From assembly GCA_027364655.1 (NCBI GenBank), contig DAHXOX010000012.1, positions 1-42,556 on the forward strand: a stretch of DNA of 42,556 nt, given 5' to 3'. The translations under genes were made by a program, and so were the position numbers. Positions within the stretch are counted from its first letter, which is position 1. Every line of letters begins with the position of its first letter. Below, piece by piece: positions 1 through 9,314 of this stretch. The notes under the pieces are model-generated. The model was given only the letters and a program-made list of their open reading frames with translations, was not told the DNA's origin and ran no database searches. The stretch comes from Paludibacter sp. Lineage in GTDB: Bacteria; Bacteroidota; Bacteroidia; Bacteroidales; Paludibacteraceae.

Positions 1-71
1 TTCCATCCGTGAGGTGAGATGTTGCTTCGTTGCCCCAGCGCTGCTTAAAAACCCCGTCGAAAATTGAGATG

Positions 72-79
72 CAAAGGTA
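72..79 (-). promoter_or_regulatory. Possible -7 box (TACCTTTG on the minus strand) for a minus-strand transcript leaving the window's left edge
   Basis: CAAAGGTA on the plus strand matches the Bacteroidetes -7 consensus TAnnTTTG; no clear -33 box and no identifiable gene. Confidence 0.25.
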
Positions 80-136
80 TATATTTGTTCTCAAGTTACC
101 AAGAGTCGGTGTAATTTATTTGTGTGATGCAGCATT

Positions 137-943
137 TTACATCATGTTGTAAAAGAAGCGCAGTAAGAATTGGTAAGTACGATCGGGAACCCATGCTTTT
201 GACTTGGCAAAACCCACTTGTACAATGTTGCCTACTTTATAGCGAAATTTGGGGTGTTTACAGTTTACGATGCGGGCTACTACTTTAGCTAATTGTATCG
301 GTTTGAATCCGTTTTGTTCTTCTTTCTCAATGTTTTTCAACGTTTTGACAAATTGTTCACCGTAAATATCACTTTTTTTTGTGGCTTCAGAAAGCACACG
401 GCTTGCCGTGAATCCTGTAGCAAAATCACCCGGTTCGATGAGGCAAATATTGATTTTATAGGGTTTTACTTCCAGACTGAGCGCTTCGCTGTAGCCTTCG
501 ATGGCAAATTTGGAAGCCGAATAAAATGCTTGAAAAGGCAATCCCATAACGCCACCTAATGAGCTGAAATTAATGATAGTGCCTTGTTTTGCTTTTCGCA
601 TGTGCGGTAAAACAGCCGTACAAACATGAACCGTCCCCATAAAATTGGTGTTCATCTGTAGGGCAATTTCTTCAGGTGTTGCTAATTCGGCGGCTCCTCC
701 AATGCCCATACCGGCATTATTTAATACCACATCGATGTGGCCTTGTTCTTTTATGACTTGCCCAATGGCTTGATTGACAGATTCCTGTTTCGTAACATCC
801 ATCTGAATGAATTTCACGTTGCCGTTATTCTCCATCTGACGACGGCCTGTGCCATAAACGATATGTCCCTGTGCAGCCAAATGTTCGGCGCACGCTTTTC
901 CTAATCCGGATGTAGCTCCGGTGATGAAAATTACTTTTCCCAT
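137..943 (-). CDS. SDR family NAD(P)-dependent oxidoreductase
   Basis: 268 aa; N-terminal TGATSGLG nucleotide-binding motif, NNAG, and YSASKFA (YxxxK) catalytic motif. Confidence 0.93.
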   Translation of the reverse strand: MGKVIFITGATSGLGKACAEHLAAQGHIVYGTGRRQMENNGNVKFIQMDVTKQESVNQAIGQVIKEQGHIDVVLNNAGMGIGGAAELATPEEIALQMNTNFMGTVHVCTAVLPHMRKAKQGTIINFSSLGGVMGLPFQAFYSASKFAIEGYSEALSLEVKPYKINICLIEPGDFATGFTASRVLSEATKKSDIYGEQFVKTLKNIEKEEQNGFKPIQLAKVVARIVNCKHPKFRYKVGNIVQVGFAKSKAWVPDRTYQFLLRFFYNMM

Positions 944-1036
944 AATAACAGTAGGTTTTAAAGTGATTCTTACTCATCAATGACTTGGAGTCACTGGAAA
1001 TGTTTTTTGTTAGCCAAATTGCTCTTGTTTTTTGTG

Positions 1037-1069
1037 CAAAGATACGTTTTTCTTTTTCTCGCTCACAAA
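1037..1069 (-). promoter_or_regulatory. Bacteroidetes-type promoter upstream of the SDR gene
   Basis: Minus strand: TTTG (1066-1069), about 21 nt spacer, TATCTTTG (1037-1044). Confidence 0.5.
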
Positions 1070-1361
1070 GCAATCCTCTTGTATATTATCGTACAAGTTA
1101 AGAAAGAATGAATAGTCAATTGTCATGTCAAAACAGTAAGTCGGCTCACCTCGAAGTTAAGCGAGATAACCTCAGTGTTGAACATATTTTGATAATTCAT
1201 GTTTTATAGCCATAAAATATTTCTGTGAAAAGTGTATGTTGCTAAGAATTAAGTGTATGTTTGTATCCGAAAAGGAGAAAATGATAGTAAAAGCTCGAAT
1301 TTATAGGTAGAATTGTTAGTTGTATGTCATTGAGTAAACAAAATCACAAAAACCAATCACC

Positions 1362-1565
1362 ATGAACTTCTTCAAAATCAAAACAAGCTGGTCGAATGCA
1401 GAATTTATCGTATTAAAAATCTCCATTGCCACTGCATTTATTTTGGTTGGTGGTTATTTCCACCACTTTTTCCACCATTATTTGATTCCGGTTCTTTTCT
1501 TATTCGTTATCACTGCCGTTTGGACTGTTTACTTGTGGATAAAGAAAATGAAAAGCAGTAAATAA
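1362..1565 (+). CDS. Small two-TM membrane protein with a His-rich segment (hypothetical)
   Basis: 67 aa; two hydrophobic helices separated by YFHHFFHHYL; basic C-terminus IKKMKSSK; followed by a hairpin. Confidence 0.7.
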   Translation: MNFFKIKTSWSNAEFIVLKISIATAFILVGGYFHHFFHHYLIPVLFLFVITAVWTVYLWIKKMKSSK

Positions 1566-1580
1566 GCCGGATTCTACAAA

Positions 1581-1612
1581 AGCGATAGTCTCTTTTCAAA
1601 GGAGGCTATCGC
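1581..1612 (+). terminator. Intergenic stem-loop, likely terminator of the 67-aa gene
   Basis: AGCGATAG...CTATCGCT inverted repeat about 16 nt after the stop codon; weak T tract. Confidence 0.5.
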
Positions 1613-1652
1613 TATAGTTTATATCAGGCAATTATCCTATGCCTACATAATT

Positions 1653-4316
1653 TCAATTCGAATCTTTTCCTGCAAACGTAGTTGGGTAGGGCGTATTTCC
1701 TTTGGTTGCATACCAAATAATACGATTCATCAAATCGTCGTTTCCGGTATCTATGCCGGCAAATTGCGGTTCAAGACTTAATTTGGCAAAATGATAGGCA
1801 TTACCTTTCAGAGCCGTAAGAGGTTTATTCATCTCGTTGAGCGGAATACGGTTGGGTATGGCAAAATAAGGTGTGTAATCGGGTTTATTGGTAAAACAAT
1901 TCCACAGCGGGGTAGCGATTGCATCCTGAATATTCATTGGTGGCAACCCTAAGATTTGTTCAATAGTTCTGACTACAGAGGGTTGATTATAAGGAGTTGA
2001 AACCGTTTTATGCAGGCGTGAATAGGGACTGATCACTATGCCGACTGTTCGAAATGCCGAAACATGATCCCATCCGTCTTGTGAATCATCTTCCGTTATG
2101 AAAATGACGCTGTTTTTGTAAAATTTGCTATGTGTAAATGCATCAATGATTTTTCCTAATGCAAAATCGTTGTCGGCAACCATTGCTCTTGGGGTTGGAA
2201 ATCCCGGAGCCATGCCTGCTGTGTGATCGGCTGGGAGCGCCATGATCATCAGTTGTGGCAATGAATCGCCTTGCATGGCTTCATAATGTTTAAGTTCTTC
2301 AACGAAAGCATCTGCACGAATTTGATCGGGGATTTTATGGCTGTCGTAACCCGGATATGTCGAGCTAAGCAATGGTTTTACGGTGTTGAGCGTCGTTACG
2401 TTGGTAAATTGGAAAGGATTTCCGTTGACATAGTCGGCATAAATTGAGCTCCATGTAAATGAAGGATTGAATTTTGGAATGCAAGCTTCACCAAAAATTT
2501 CTACAGACTTACCGTGCTTACGTGCATTATCCCATAGAAATCCGCTGGGTGCATAAACCAACGCATCAGTTTGCACATGAGGATAACTGCGAAACCAAGC
2601 ACGAATGTTTTTCTCAATATAATCGGTGACAATCGAAGCATCCGTCCATTGATGACCTTCTGCCGAGCATTTTCCCGAAGCCATGTAATTGTCCATCAAC
2701 TCATAATCTTTGACCAATTGATGGGCGTTAGGCGTTACCTCTTTTCCAAAAGTACATAACTGAGAATCTCCGTTGCCTTCCTTCACATCGCCAAGTATCT
2801 GATCATACGTTCTGTTTTCGCGGATAATGTAAAGCACATGCTTGAAAATGGAAGGTTCGCCGATACGTTCGGGGAGTGGTTTTGCTGCAACGCCTTCACG
2901 AGGTTTAAGTTGTGCATTTTTTAGTCGCTGGAGTTGATTGAGTGCAATCACTCGTTTTGTGTATAGCTTTAGTTGATTCTGAGTTGGCATGTCAATAATG
3001 GAAACTGAGGCCAGCATGTGATGGGTATTGTAAACTGCCGGTTTTCCTGCCAGCATGTGAAACGGTAGGTTAGGTCCTGTAGCTTCAATGTTGGTGACAA
3101 AAAGTTGTTTGTTGTCTTTAATGCAAATCGATGAAGGATAATATCCCGTGGGAATAAATCCATCAACGGTGCTTTGGTCGCTTGTTCCATTCGAACAGCT
3201 TTTTTTACCTAAGGTTATTACAGCAATGGCATTGTCCATCCCAACAGCCACATAAAGTTGTTTCCCATCGGCAGAGAGAGTTAATCCATTGGGAGAGTCA
3301 CCAAAATAATCATTTATAGTTGATTGTAACCGAACAGGAATCGTTTCTGCAATGACATCGGTTTCTGTATTGATAACGCTCACGGCATCACTGTTCGAAT
3401 TGGTTAGGTAAACATATTGTTCGTTAGGCGAAGCGATGATTTTATTGGGATGAAGTCCGACAACAATTTCTTTCAACACCTTGCCCGTCTCAGTATCAAT
3501 CACACTGACACTGCCTTCACGGGTAGCCGCATTGGTGGTGTCGATGCGTGCTTCTCCCCATGGTACACCGGCAACGTTTTTATCGTTTTTATCAGGCACT
3601 CTGCCTGCCCAATCGGTGACATACAATTTGTTTTTTGCCAAAGCAATACCATAAGGTGCAACGCCTGTCGGGGCAATCCAAACGGTGTCGCCGGTTTGCA
3701 TATCTTGTTTGATGAGTTGATTATTGCCATTCAGAACGACATACAGCATGTCATGCCCATTTTCTTTACGGATCAACACTTCATTGGGCAAGGCTGTTTT
3801 CGCAGGTGCTTGTGCTTTGTAAGTGAATAGTTTCACTACGTTAGCTTTGTGACCGTTCCATTGCGCCTGAATGACATAAGATTCAGCAATATTGCCGCCC
3901 ACGGCACTCCATGTGATACGATCTTCACCATTGATTTTATTCCAACGTATTCCCGAATAGGTGTTCATTGCTCTGCTTCTGTTTTTCGGAAGCCGGGCAA
4001 TGTCTTTCAATGGCAGTGTATAAACAACCCGTTTTTCGGCTGTATTCATCATGACAAGACTGTAACGTTCTTCGATGGCAAGCCATTTTCCATCAGGAGA
4101 GAGTACTGCATCCATGGCATGATTTTCTAACAGCGTGTCGCCGAAGAAAACTTGTTTACCCGCCGAGGCAAGCTCTCGATCGTTTGTAAGCAACAAGGGT
4201 TGAAGACGAGAATGTTCCGTTTGAGGTTGTGCATTCAATGTGCTTTTCAGTCCAACCAAAGAACAGCCAAAGATGGCCAAAAAGAAAAAAATACGTACAA
4301 AGGATGTTGTTTTCAT
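1653..4316 (-). CDS. Bifunctional YncE-like beta-propeller / phosphoesterase (alkaline phosphatase-like) family protein, secreted
   Basis: Likely start MKTTSFVRIFFFLAIFGCSLVG (signal peptide). YVTN-like repeats (SVIDTETGKVLKEIVVGLHPNKI, YVYLTNSNSDAVSVINTETD) followed by a C-terminal domain with IRENRTYDQILGD, PADHT and FITEDDSQDGWDHV. Confidence 0.85.
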   Translation of the reverse strand: MKTTSFVRIFFFLAIFGCSLVGLKSTLNAQPQTEHSRLQPLLLTNDRELASAGKQVFFGDTLLENHAMDAVLSPDGKWLAIEERYSLVMMNTAEKRVVYTLPLKDIARLPKNRSRAMNTYSGIRWNKINGEDRITWSAVGGNIAESYVIQAQWNGHKANVVKLFTYKAQAPAKTALPNEVLIRKENGHDMLYVVLNGNNQLIKQDMQTGDTVWIAPTGVAPYGIALAKNKLYVTDWAGRVPDKNDKNVAGVPWGEARIDTTNAATREGSVSVIDTETGKVLKEIVVGLHPNKIIASPNEQYVYLTNSNSDAVSVINTETDVIAETIPVRLQSTINDYFGDSPNGLTLSADGKQLYVAVGMDNAIAVITLGKKSCSNGTSDQSTVDGFIPTGYYPSSICIKDNKQLFVTNIEATGPNLPFHMLAGKPAVYNTHHMLASVSIIDMPTQNQLKLYTKRVIALNQLQRLKNAQLKPREGVAAKPLPERIGEPSIFKHVLYIIRENRTYDQILGDVKEGNGDSQLCTFGKEVTPNAHQLVKDYELMDNYMASGKCSAEGHQWTDASIVTDYIEKNIRAWFRSYPHVQTDALVYAPSGFLWDNARKHGKSVEIFGEACIPKFNPSFTWSSIYADYVNGNPFQFTNVTTLNTVKPLLSSTYPGYDSHKIPDQIRADAFVEELKHYEAMQGDSLPQLMIMALPADHTAGMAPGFPTPRAMVADNDFALGKIIDAFTHSKFYKNSVIFITEDDSQDGWDHVSAFRTVGIVISPYSRLHKTVSTPYNQPSVVRTIEQILGLPPMNIQDAIATPLWNCFTNKPDYTPYFAIPNRIPLNEMNKPLTALKGNAYHFAKLSLEPQFAGIDTGNDDLMNRIIWYATKGNTPYPTTFAGKDSN

Positions 4317-4370
4317 AATCAAGTCGTTGTGATAAATATAATACATTGAAAACGAGAAAGATTCTGTTGT

Positions 4371-5678
4371 TTAGTCAATACGTCGTATGTCAGCGCCAAG
4401 TTGGCGTAATCGTTCGTCAATTCGTTGATAACCACGATCAATTTGTTCTATATTATCAATGATGCTTTTTCCGTCTGCCGAAAGAGCAGCAATTAGTAAG
4501 GCTACTCCGGCGCGAATATCGGGAGAAGTCATGCGTGTGCCTCGAAGTGGTTGTTCGTGATTGAGGCCAATAACAACGGCACGGTGAGGATCGCAAAGAA
4601 TGATTTGTGCTCCCATATCAATGAGTTTATCAACAAAGAAGAGCCTGCTTTCAAACATCTTTTGATGAACCAACACGCTGCCTTTTGCCTGTGTGGCTAC
4701 AACTAACACGACACTTATCAAGTCGGGTGTGAAACCTGGCCATGGTGCATCGGCAACAGTCATGATTGATCCGTCGAAAAAACGTTGAATATGATAATGT
4801 TCTTGTGCCGGAATGTATATGTCGTCGCCTTGAAAAGAAAGGGAGATGCCAAGACGTTGAAAAATATCTGGAGTAATACCGAGATGTTCTTTTCCTACGT
4901 TTTTAATGGTTATTTCCGATTGTGTCATCGCTGCTAAACCAATGAAACTGCCTATTTCAATGATGTCGGGCAAAATACGATGATCGCATCCTGATAACGT
5001 TTCCACCCCTTCTATAATCAACAAGTTGGAACCTACGCCAGAGATGTTTGCTCCCATTTTATTGAGCATAGTGCAAAGTTGAAATAGGTAAGGTTCGCAT
5101 GCTGCATTGAATAATGTGGTTTTCCCTTTTGCAAGTACAGCTGCCATTACTAAATTGGCGGTTCCGGTCACTGAAGCTTCGTCGAGCAATAGATAAGTTC
5201 CGTTCAATCCATCTTTTGGTGCTGTGACACGTGATCCTTCAGCGTGGTAGTGCACCGTGGCGCCTAATTTCTGAAATCCGATAAAGTGCGTGTCTGTTCT
5301 TCGGCGTCCAATCTTATCACCGCCCGGTTGAGGAACTGCTGCAACGCCAAAGCGGGTCAACAAAGGGCCAACAAGCATAATTGAACCTCGTAAAGCGGCT
5401 GCTTGTTGAGCAAAGGCAGAAGTTGAAAGAGATTCGACGTTTATGTTGTTTGCTTGAAAAGTATAAATTCCTTCTGCATCATGCGTAACAATAACGCCAA
5501 GCAATTGCAACAGTTCAATGAGCTTGTTGACATCCCGTATATCGGGAATATTGCTGATGGTAACTTTGTCGGAAGTCAGCAAGGTGGCGCAAATAACTTG
5601 TAACGCTTCGTTTTTTGCCCCTTGAGGAATGATTTCACCGGAAAGCCGGTTGCCTCCATTTATTTCAAAAATAGCCAT
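4371..5678 (-). CDS. murA: UDP-N-acetylglucosamine 1-carboxyvinyltransferase
   Basis: MAIFEINGGNRLSGEIIPQGAKNEALQ start (internal Met of the 456-aa ORF), PQPGGDKIGRRRTDTH and DIRAGVALLIAAL; MurA/EPSP synthase family. Confidence 0.95.
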   Translation of the reverse strand: MAIFEINGGNRLSGEIIPQGAKNEALQVICATLLTSDKVTISNIPDIRDVNKLIELLQLLGVIVTHDAEGIYTFQANNINVESLSTSAFAQQAAALRGSIMLVGPLLTRFGVAAVPQPGGDKIGRRRTDTHFIGFQKLGATVHYHAEGSRVTAPKDGLNGTYLLLDEASVTGTANLVMAAVLAKGKTTLFNAACEPYLFQLCTMLNKMGANISGVGSNLLIIEGVETLSGCDHRILPDIIEIGSFIGLAAMTQSEITIKNVGKEHLGITPDIFQRLGISLSFQGDDIYIPAQEHYHIQRFFDGSIMTVADAPWPGFTPDLISVVLVVATQAKGSVLVHQKMFESRLFFVDKLIDMGAQIILCDPHRAVVIGLNHEQPLRGTRMTSPDIRAGVALLIAALSADGKSIIDNIEQIDRGYQRIDERLRQLGADIRRID

Positions 5679-5827
5679 GATAAATAGGTTGCTTATTTCT
5701 TGTAAGAAGATGAAATAATAAAACTCACTCCTTTCGTGCAAAATTACGCTATTTTTGGTGATTCGTCATGCAATCGCCCAAAATGTTCATCTTTTGTCGT
5801 AATTTTGACTTTCCAAATGATGACTTT

Positions 5828-6844
5828 ATGATTCTCCAACAATCGGTTTCGCTAAAATCTTATAATACCTTTGGCATTGATGCTACATGCCGCTATTTTG
5901 TCGAATTAAAACAACGTGATGATGTTGAAAAATGGGTGGCAATGCAACAACAATCCCATGATCCGTTTTTTATCTTGGGTGGTGGTAGCAATGTTGTTTT
6001 TCAGCAATGTATTGAAAAAACGGTGGTGAAGGTATCTCTGCGAGGTATTGAAGCAGTGAAGGAAGATGAAGGGAATGTTTGGATTAAAGCTGCTGCCGGC
6101 GAAATATGGAGCGATTTTGTGGACTATTGTGTTGAGAATAGATGGGGTGGAATGGAAAATTTGTCCAATATTCCTGGAACCGTAGGTGCTGCGCCAGTAC
6201 AGAATGTAGGTGCGTATGGTGTTGAAGCCAAAGATGTAATTGAAACCGTTGAATGTATCGAAATTGCAACAGGTCAATGGAAAAGATTGACCAATGCGGA
6301 GTGTCAGTTTGGTTATCGAGATTCAATTTTCAAACAAGCTTTCAAAAATCAGTATATCATCGCTGCTGTTACTTTTCGGTTGACTAAGAACCCGAAATTA
6401 CAGCTGAGTTATGGAGGAATCAGTTCCCGACTTGAAAGGGAAGGAATTGAACAGCCTACCATTGCCGATGTGAGTCGCGTAGTGCATAGTTTGCGCGTCA
6501 ACAAGTTACCCGATCCTGCTATCATTGGTAGCGCAGGTAGTTTTTTTAAAAATCCTATTATCTCACATGATAAATATGCTGTTTTACTTCAACATTATCG
6601 TGATTTAGTGGCTTTCCCTTTTGAAGAATCTTTCAAAATTGCAGCAGGTTGGCTGATTGAACAGTGTGGATGGAAAGGACGACAACTTGGAAGGGTAGGT
6701 GTCTATCCGCAGCAAGCGTTGGTTTTGTATAATTTAGGTGATTGTACCGGTGAAGAGGTGAAGCAGTTAGCGAATGCCATTCAACAATCGGTGAAAGAAA
6801 AATTTGATATTGACTTGGAACCGGAAGCTATTTTTATTGAATGA
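5828..6844 (+). CDS. murB: UDP-N-acetylmuramate dehydrogenase
   Basis: SLKSYNTFGIDA, ILGGGSNVVF, NIPGTVGAAPVQNVGAYG, GSAGSFFKNP; likely start is MILQQSVSLKSYNTF. Confidence 0.95.
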   Translation: MILQQSVSLKSYNTFGIDATCRYFVELKQRDDVEKWVAMQQQSHDPFFILGGGSNVVFQQCIEKTVVKVSLRGIEAVKEDEGNVWIKAAAGEIWSDFVDYCVENRWGGMENLSNIPGTVGAAPVQNVGAYGVEAKDVIETVECIEIATGQWKRLTNAECQFGYRDSIFKQAFKNQYIIAAVTFRLTKNPKLQLSYGGISSRLEREGIEQPTIADVSRVVHSLRVNKLPDPAIIGSAGSFFKNPIISHDKYAVLLQHYRDLVAFPFEESFKIAAGWLIEQCGWKGRQLGRVGVYPQQALVLYNLGDCTGEEVKQLANAIQQSVKEKFDIDLEPEAIFIE

Positions 6845-9312
6845 TCCACATGACACCTCGATTTGCTGAAATTATTTTACCTCTTCCAGTAGATGGGACC
6901 TTCACTTATAGCATCCCGGAAGAATTGGTGCCGGTAGTAACTGTGGGCATGAGGGTGGTGGTGATTTTTGGGAGAAGCCGCATGTACACAGGCATCGTGC
7001 ATTATTTGCATCTTATTCCTCCTGACATCAAGGAGGTTAAACCCATTTTCTCTGTTCTGGATGATGTCCCCATCGTGGTGCGGCCTCAACTTGCTTTTTG
7101 GGAATGGATAGCTTCTTATTATCTTTCAACGTTGGGTGAAGTTTATGTGGCTGCCATACCTTCGGGTTTGCGTTTGGAAAATGAAACCTCGGTGATGAGA
7201 AATCCTGATTTTGAATCGGATGTCTCGTTTTCTCCTCGCGAGATGCGCGTTTTTAATTTGCTTTCCGAAAGCAAATCCTTTTCCATTGAAGAAATTGTCA
7301 AACGATTGGAGTCGAAGCGCGCTGTGATGTGGGTAAAAAGTTTATTAGAAAAACAAGCAATCACCTTATCGCAATCGATGACTGATACATATCGGCCTCG
7401 AACAATTCGTATGGTGCAACCTGCTTTTGATGCATACAATGAAGAACTGGTGCAATCCATCTTTGAGCGATTGAAACGCTCGGAGAAACAATTGTCATTG
7501 TTTATGACTTACCTCGATATGTCTCAATTGTTATCACGCAATGAGACGCGCGCAGTTTCAAAAAAAGCATTGCTTGAAAAAAGCGGAGTCTCTGCAGCAA
7601 TCTTGAATGCGTTGATTGAGAAAAAGATTTTCCGGTTTTATGATCAAACGGTCAGCCGTTTAACTCGGGACTTTGTTCAACTAAATGAACCAGCAATCTT
7701 GAATGAATTTCAAGAAATTGCCTATCGTTCTTTGTTGGAACAATGGAAAACAAAACAAGTGATTTTGTTGCATGGTGTGACTTCGAGCGGGAAAACGGAA
7801 CTTTATATTCACGCCATCAAGGAAACGTTGCGTTTGGGAAGGCAGGTGCTTTATCTGGTCCCCGAAATTGCATTGACCACCCAATTAATGCAACGGTTGG
7901 AGCGTGTTTTTGGCGATAAATTAGGAATATATCATTCTAAATACAGCGATAATGAGCGTGTAGAAGTTTGGAAAAATCTGCTTGGCAAAAATGGTTTTCA
8001 AATCATTCTGGGAGTACGTTCTTCCATCTTTTTGCCATTCCACGATTTGGGATTGGTTATTGCAGATGAGGAACATGAAATGAGTTATAAGCAACAAGAC
8101 GTTGCGCCTCGCTATCATGCCCGAGATGCTGTCATTATGTTGGCTCATTTGCACGGTGCCAAAGTGGTTCTTGGTTCTGCCACACCGGCTGTAGAATCGT
8201 ATCAACACGCCTTATCCGGCAAATACGGTTTGGTTGAACTGAAGCAACGTTACGAGGAGATTGAAATGCCGCGCATTGAAACGGTCGATTTGAAGGAGGC
8301 TTATCACAAAAAAACTATTGTCGGTCATTTTTCAGACGCTTTGGTTGAGTCTATTAAAACCGCTTTGTCGTGCAACGAACAAGTTATTTTGTTTCATAAT
8401 CGACGTGGGTATGCTCCTTATGTTGAATGTAGTCAATGTGGTTATGTCCCGAAATGCAAGCATTGCGATGTAAGTTTGACTTATCATAAGCAACAAAACA
8501 AATTGATGTGCCATTATTGTGGATTTTCTCAATCGTTACCCGAGCGTTGCCCTACATGTGGAACTCCTACATTGAAAATAAAAGGATTAGGTACGGAAAA
8601 AATTGAAGATGAAGTGAGTTTGCTTTTCCCAAAGGCAAGAACAGGAAGACTGGATCTCGATTCAGCCACCTCACGCAAGGGATTTGAACGCATTATTGCT
8701 GCTTTTGAACAACATGAAATTGATATTTTAATTGGTACACAAATGGTAGCCAAAGGGCTGGATTTTCCTAATGTCACGTTGGTAGGAATCCTTAATGCGG
8801 ATACTTTGTTACATTTTCCCGATTTCAGAGCGCATGAACGGGCGTTTCAAATGATGGCACAAGTGAGCGGTCGTTCTGGAAGAAAAGGAAAACAAGGTAA
8901 CGTGCTGATGCAAACGATGGATGTTACTCATCCTATTGTTCGACAAGTCATTGCTTACGACTATATAGGTATGTTTCGCTCACAAATGAAGGAGCGGTAT
9001 GATTTTCATTATCCACCTTATTATCGATTGATCGTTATTACACTGAAACACAGAGATGAAAATAGGGTGCAACATGCTGCACAAAGATTGGCGGAGCAAT
9101 TGCGCGGATTATTCGGAGATCGGGTGTTAGGCCCGGAAATTCCTCCTATTGGCCGTTTACGCGCGTGGTATTTCCGAACCTTGTTGTTGAAAATTGAAAC
9201 CAATGGCTCAAATAGTGCAGCTAAAAAAATGCTAAAAGAGGCTGTTAATATGCTTCGTTCTGATAAATCATTTCAAGCGGTTCAAGTGAATTTTGATGTG
9301 GATCCGATGTGA
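6841..9312 (+). CDS. priA: Primosomal protein N' (replication restart helicase)
   Basis: 823 aa; LLHGVTSSGKTE Walker A, ADEEHE, Zn-binding CSQCGYVPKCKHCDVSL...CHYCGF...CPTCGTP, GTQMVAKGLDFPNVTLVGIL. Confidence 0.96.
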   Translation: MIHMTPRFAEIILPLPVDGTFTYSIPEELVPVVTVGMRVVVIFGRSRMYTGIVHYLHLIPPDIKEVKPIFSVLDDVPIVVRPQLAFWEWIASYYLSTLGEVYVAAIPSGLRLENETSVMRNPDFESDVSFSPREMRVFNLLSESKSFSIEEIVKRLESKRAVMWVKSLLEKQAITLSQSMTDTYRPRTIRMVQPAFDAYNEELVQSIFERLKRSEKQLSLFMTYLDMSQLLSRNETRAVSKKALLEKSGVSAAILNALIEKKIFRFYDQTVSRLTRDFVQLNEPAILNEFQEIAYRSLLEQWKTKQVILLHGVTSSGKTELYIHAIKETLRLGRQVLYLVPEIALTTQLMQRLERVFGDKLGIYHSKYSDNERVEVWKNLLGKNGFQIILGVRSSIFLPFHDLGLVIADEEHEMSYKQQDVAPRYHARDAVIMLAHLHGAKVVLGSATPAVESYQHALSGKYGLVELKQRYEEIEMPRIETVDLKEAYHKKTIVGHFSDALVESIKTALSCNEQVILFHNRRGYAPYVECSQCGYVPKCKHCDVSLTYHKQQNKLMCHYCGFSQSLPERCPTCGTPTLKIKGLGTEKIEDEVSLLFPKARTGRLDLDSATSRKGFERIIAAFEQHEIDILIGTQMVAKGLDFPNVTLVGILNADTLLHFPDFRAHERAFQMMAQVSGRSGRKGKQGNVLMQTMDVTHPIVRQVIAYDYIGMFRSQMKERYDFHYPPYYRLIVITLKHRDENRVQHAAQRLAEQLRGLFGDRVLGPEIPPIGRLRAWYFRTLLLKIETNGSNSAAKKMLKEAVNMLRSDKSFQAVQVNFDVDPM

Positions 9313-9314
9313 TT

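Noticed and set aside
293-559. 88-aa plus-strand ORF
   Set aside because: Fully antisense to the SDR gene, with no recognisable domain.
825-1073. 82-aa minus-strand ORF
   Set aside because: Overlaps the SDR start in another frame and covers the promoter; translation is out-of-frame SDR sequence.
1078-1097. CTTGTA-N8-TACAAG palindrome
   Set aside because: Short 6-bp arms in AT-rich DNA; could be an operator, but expected by chance at this length.
3417-3830. 137-aa plus-strand ORF
   Set aside because: Antisense within the propeller/phosphoesterase CDS; chance open frame.
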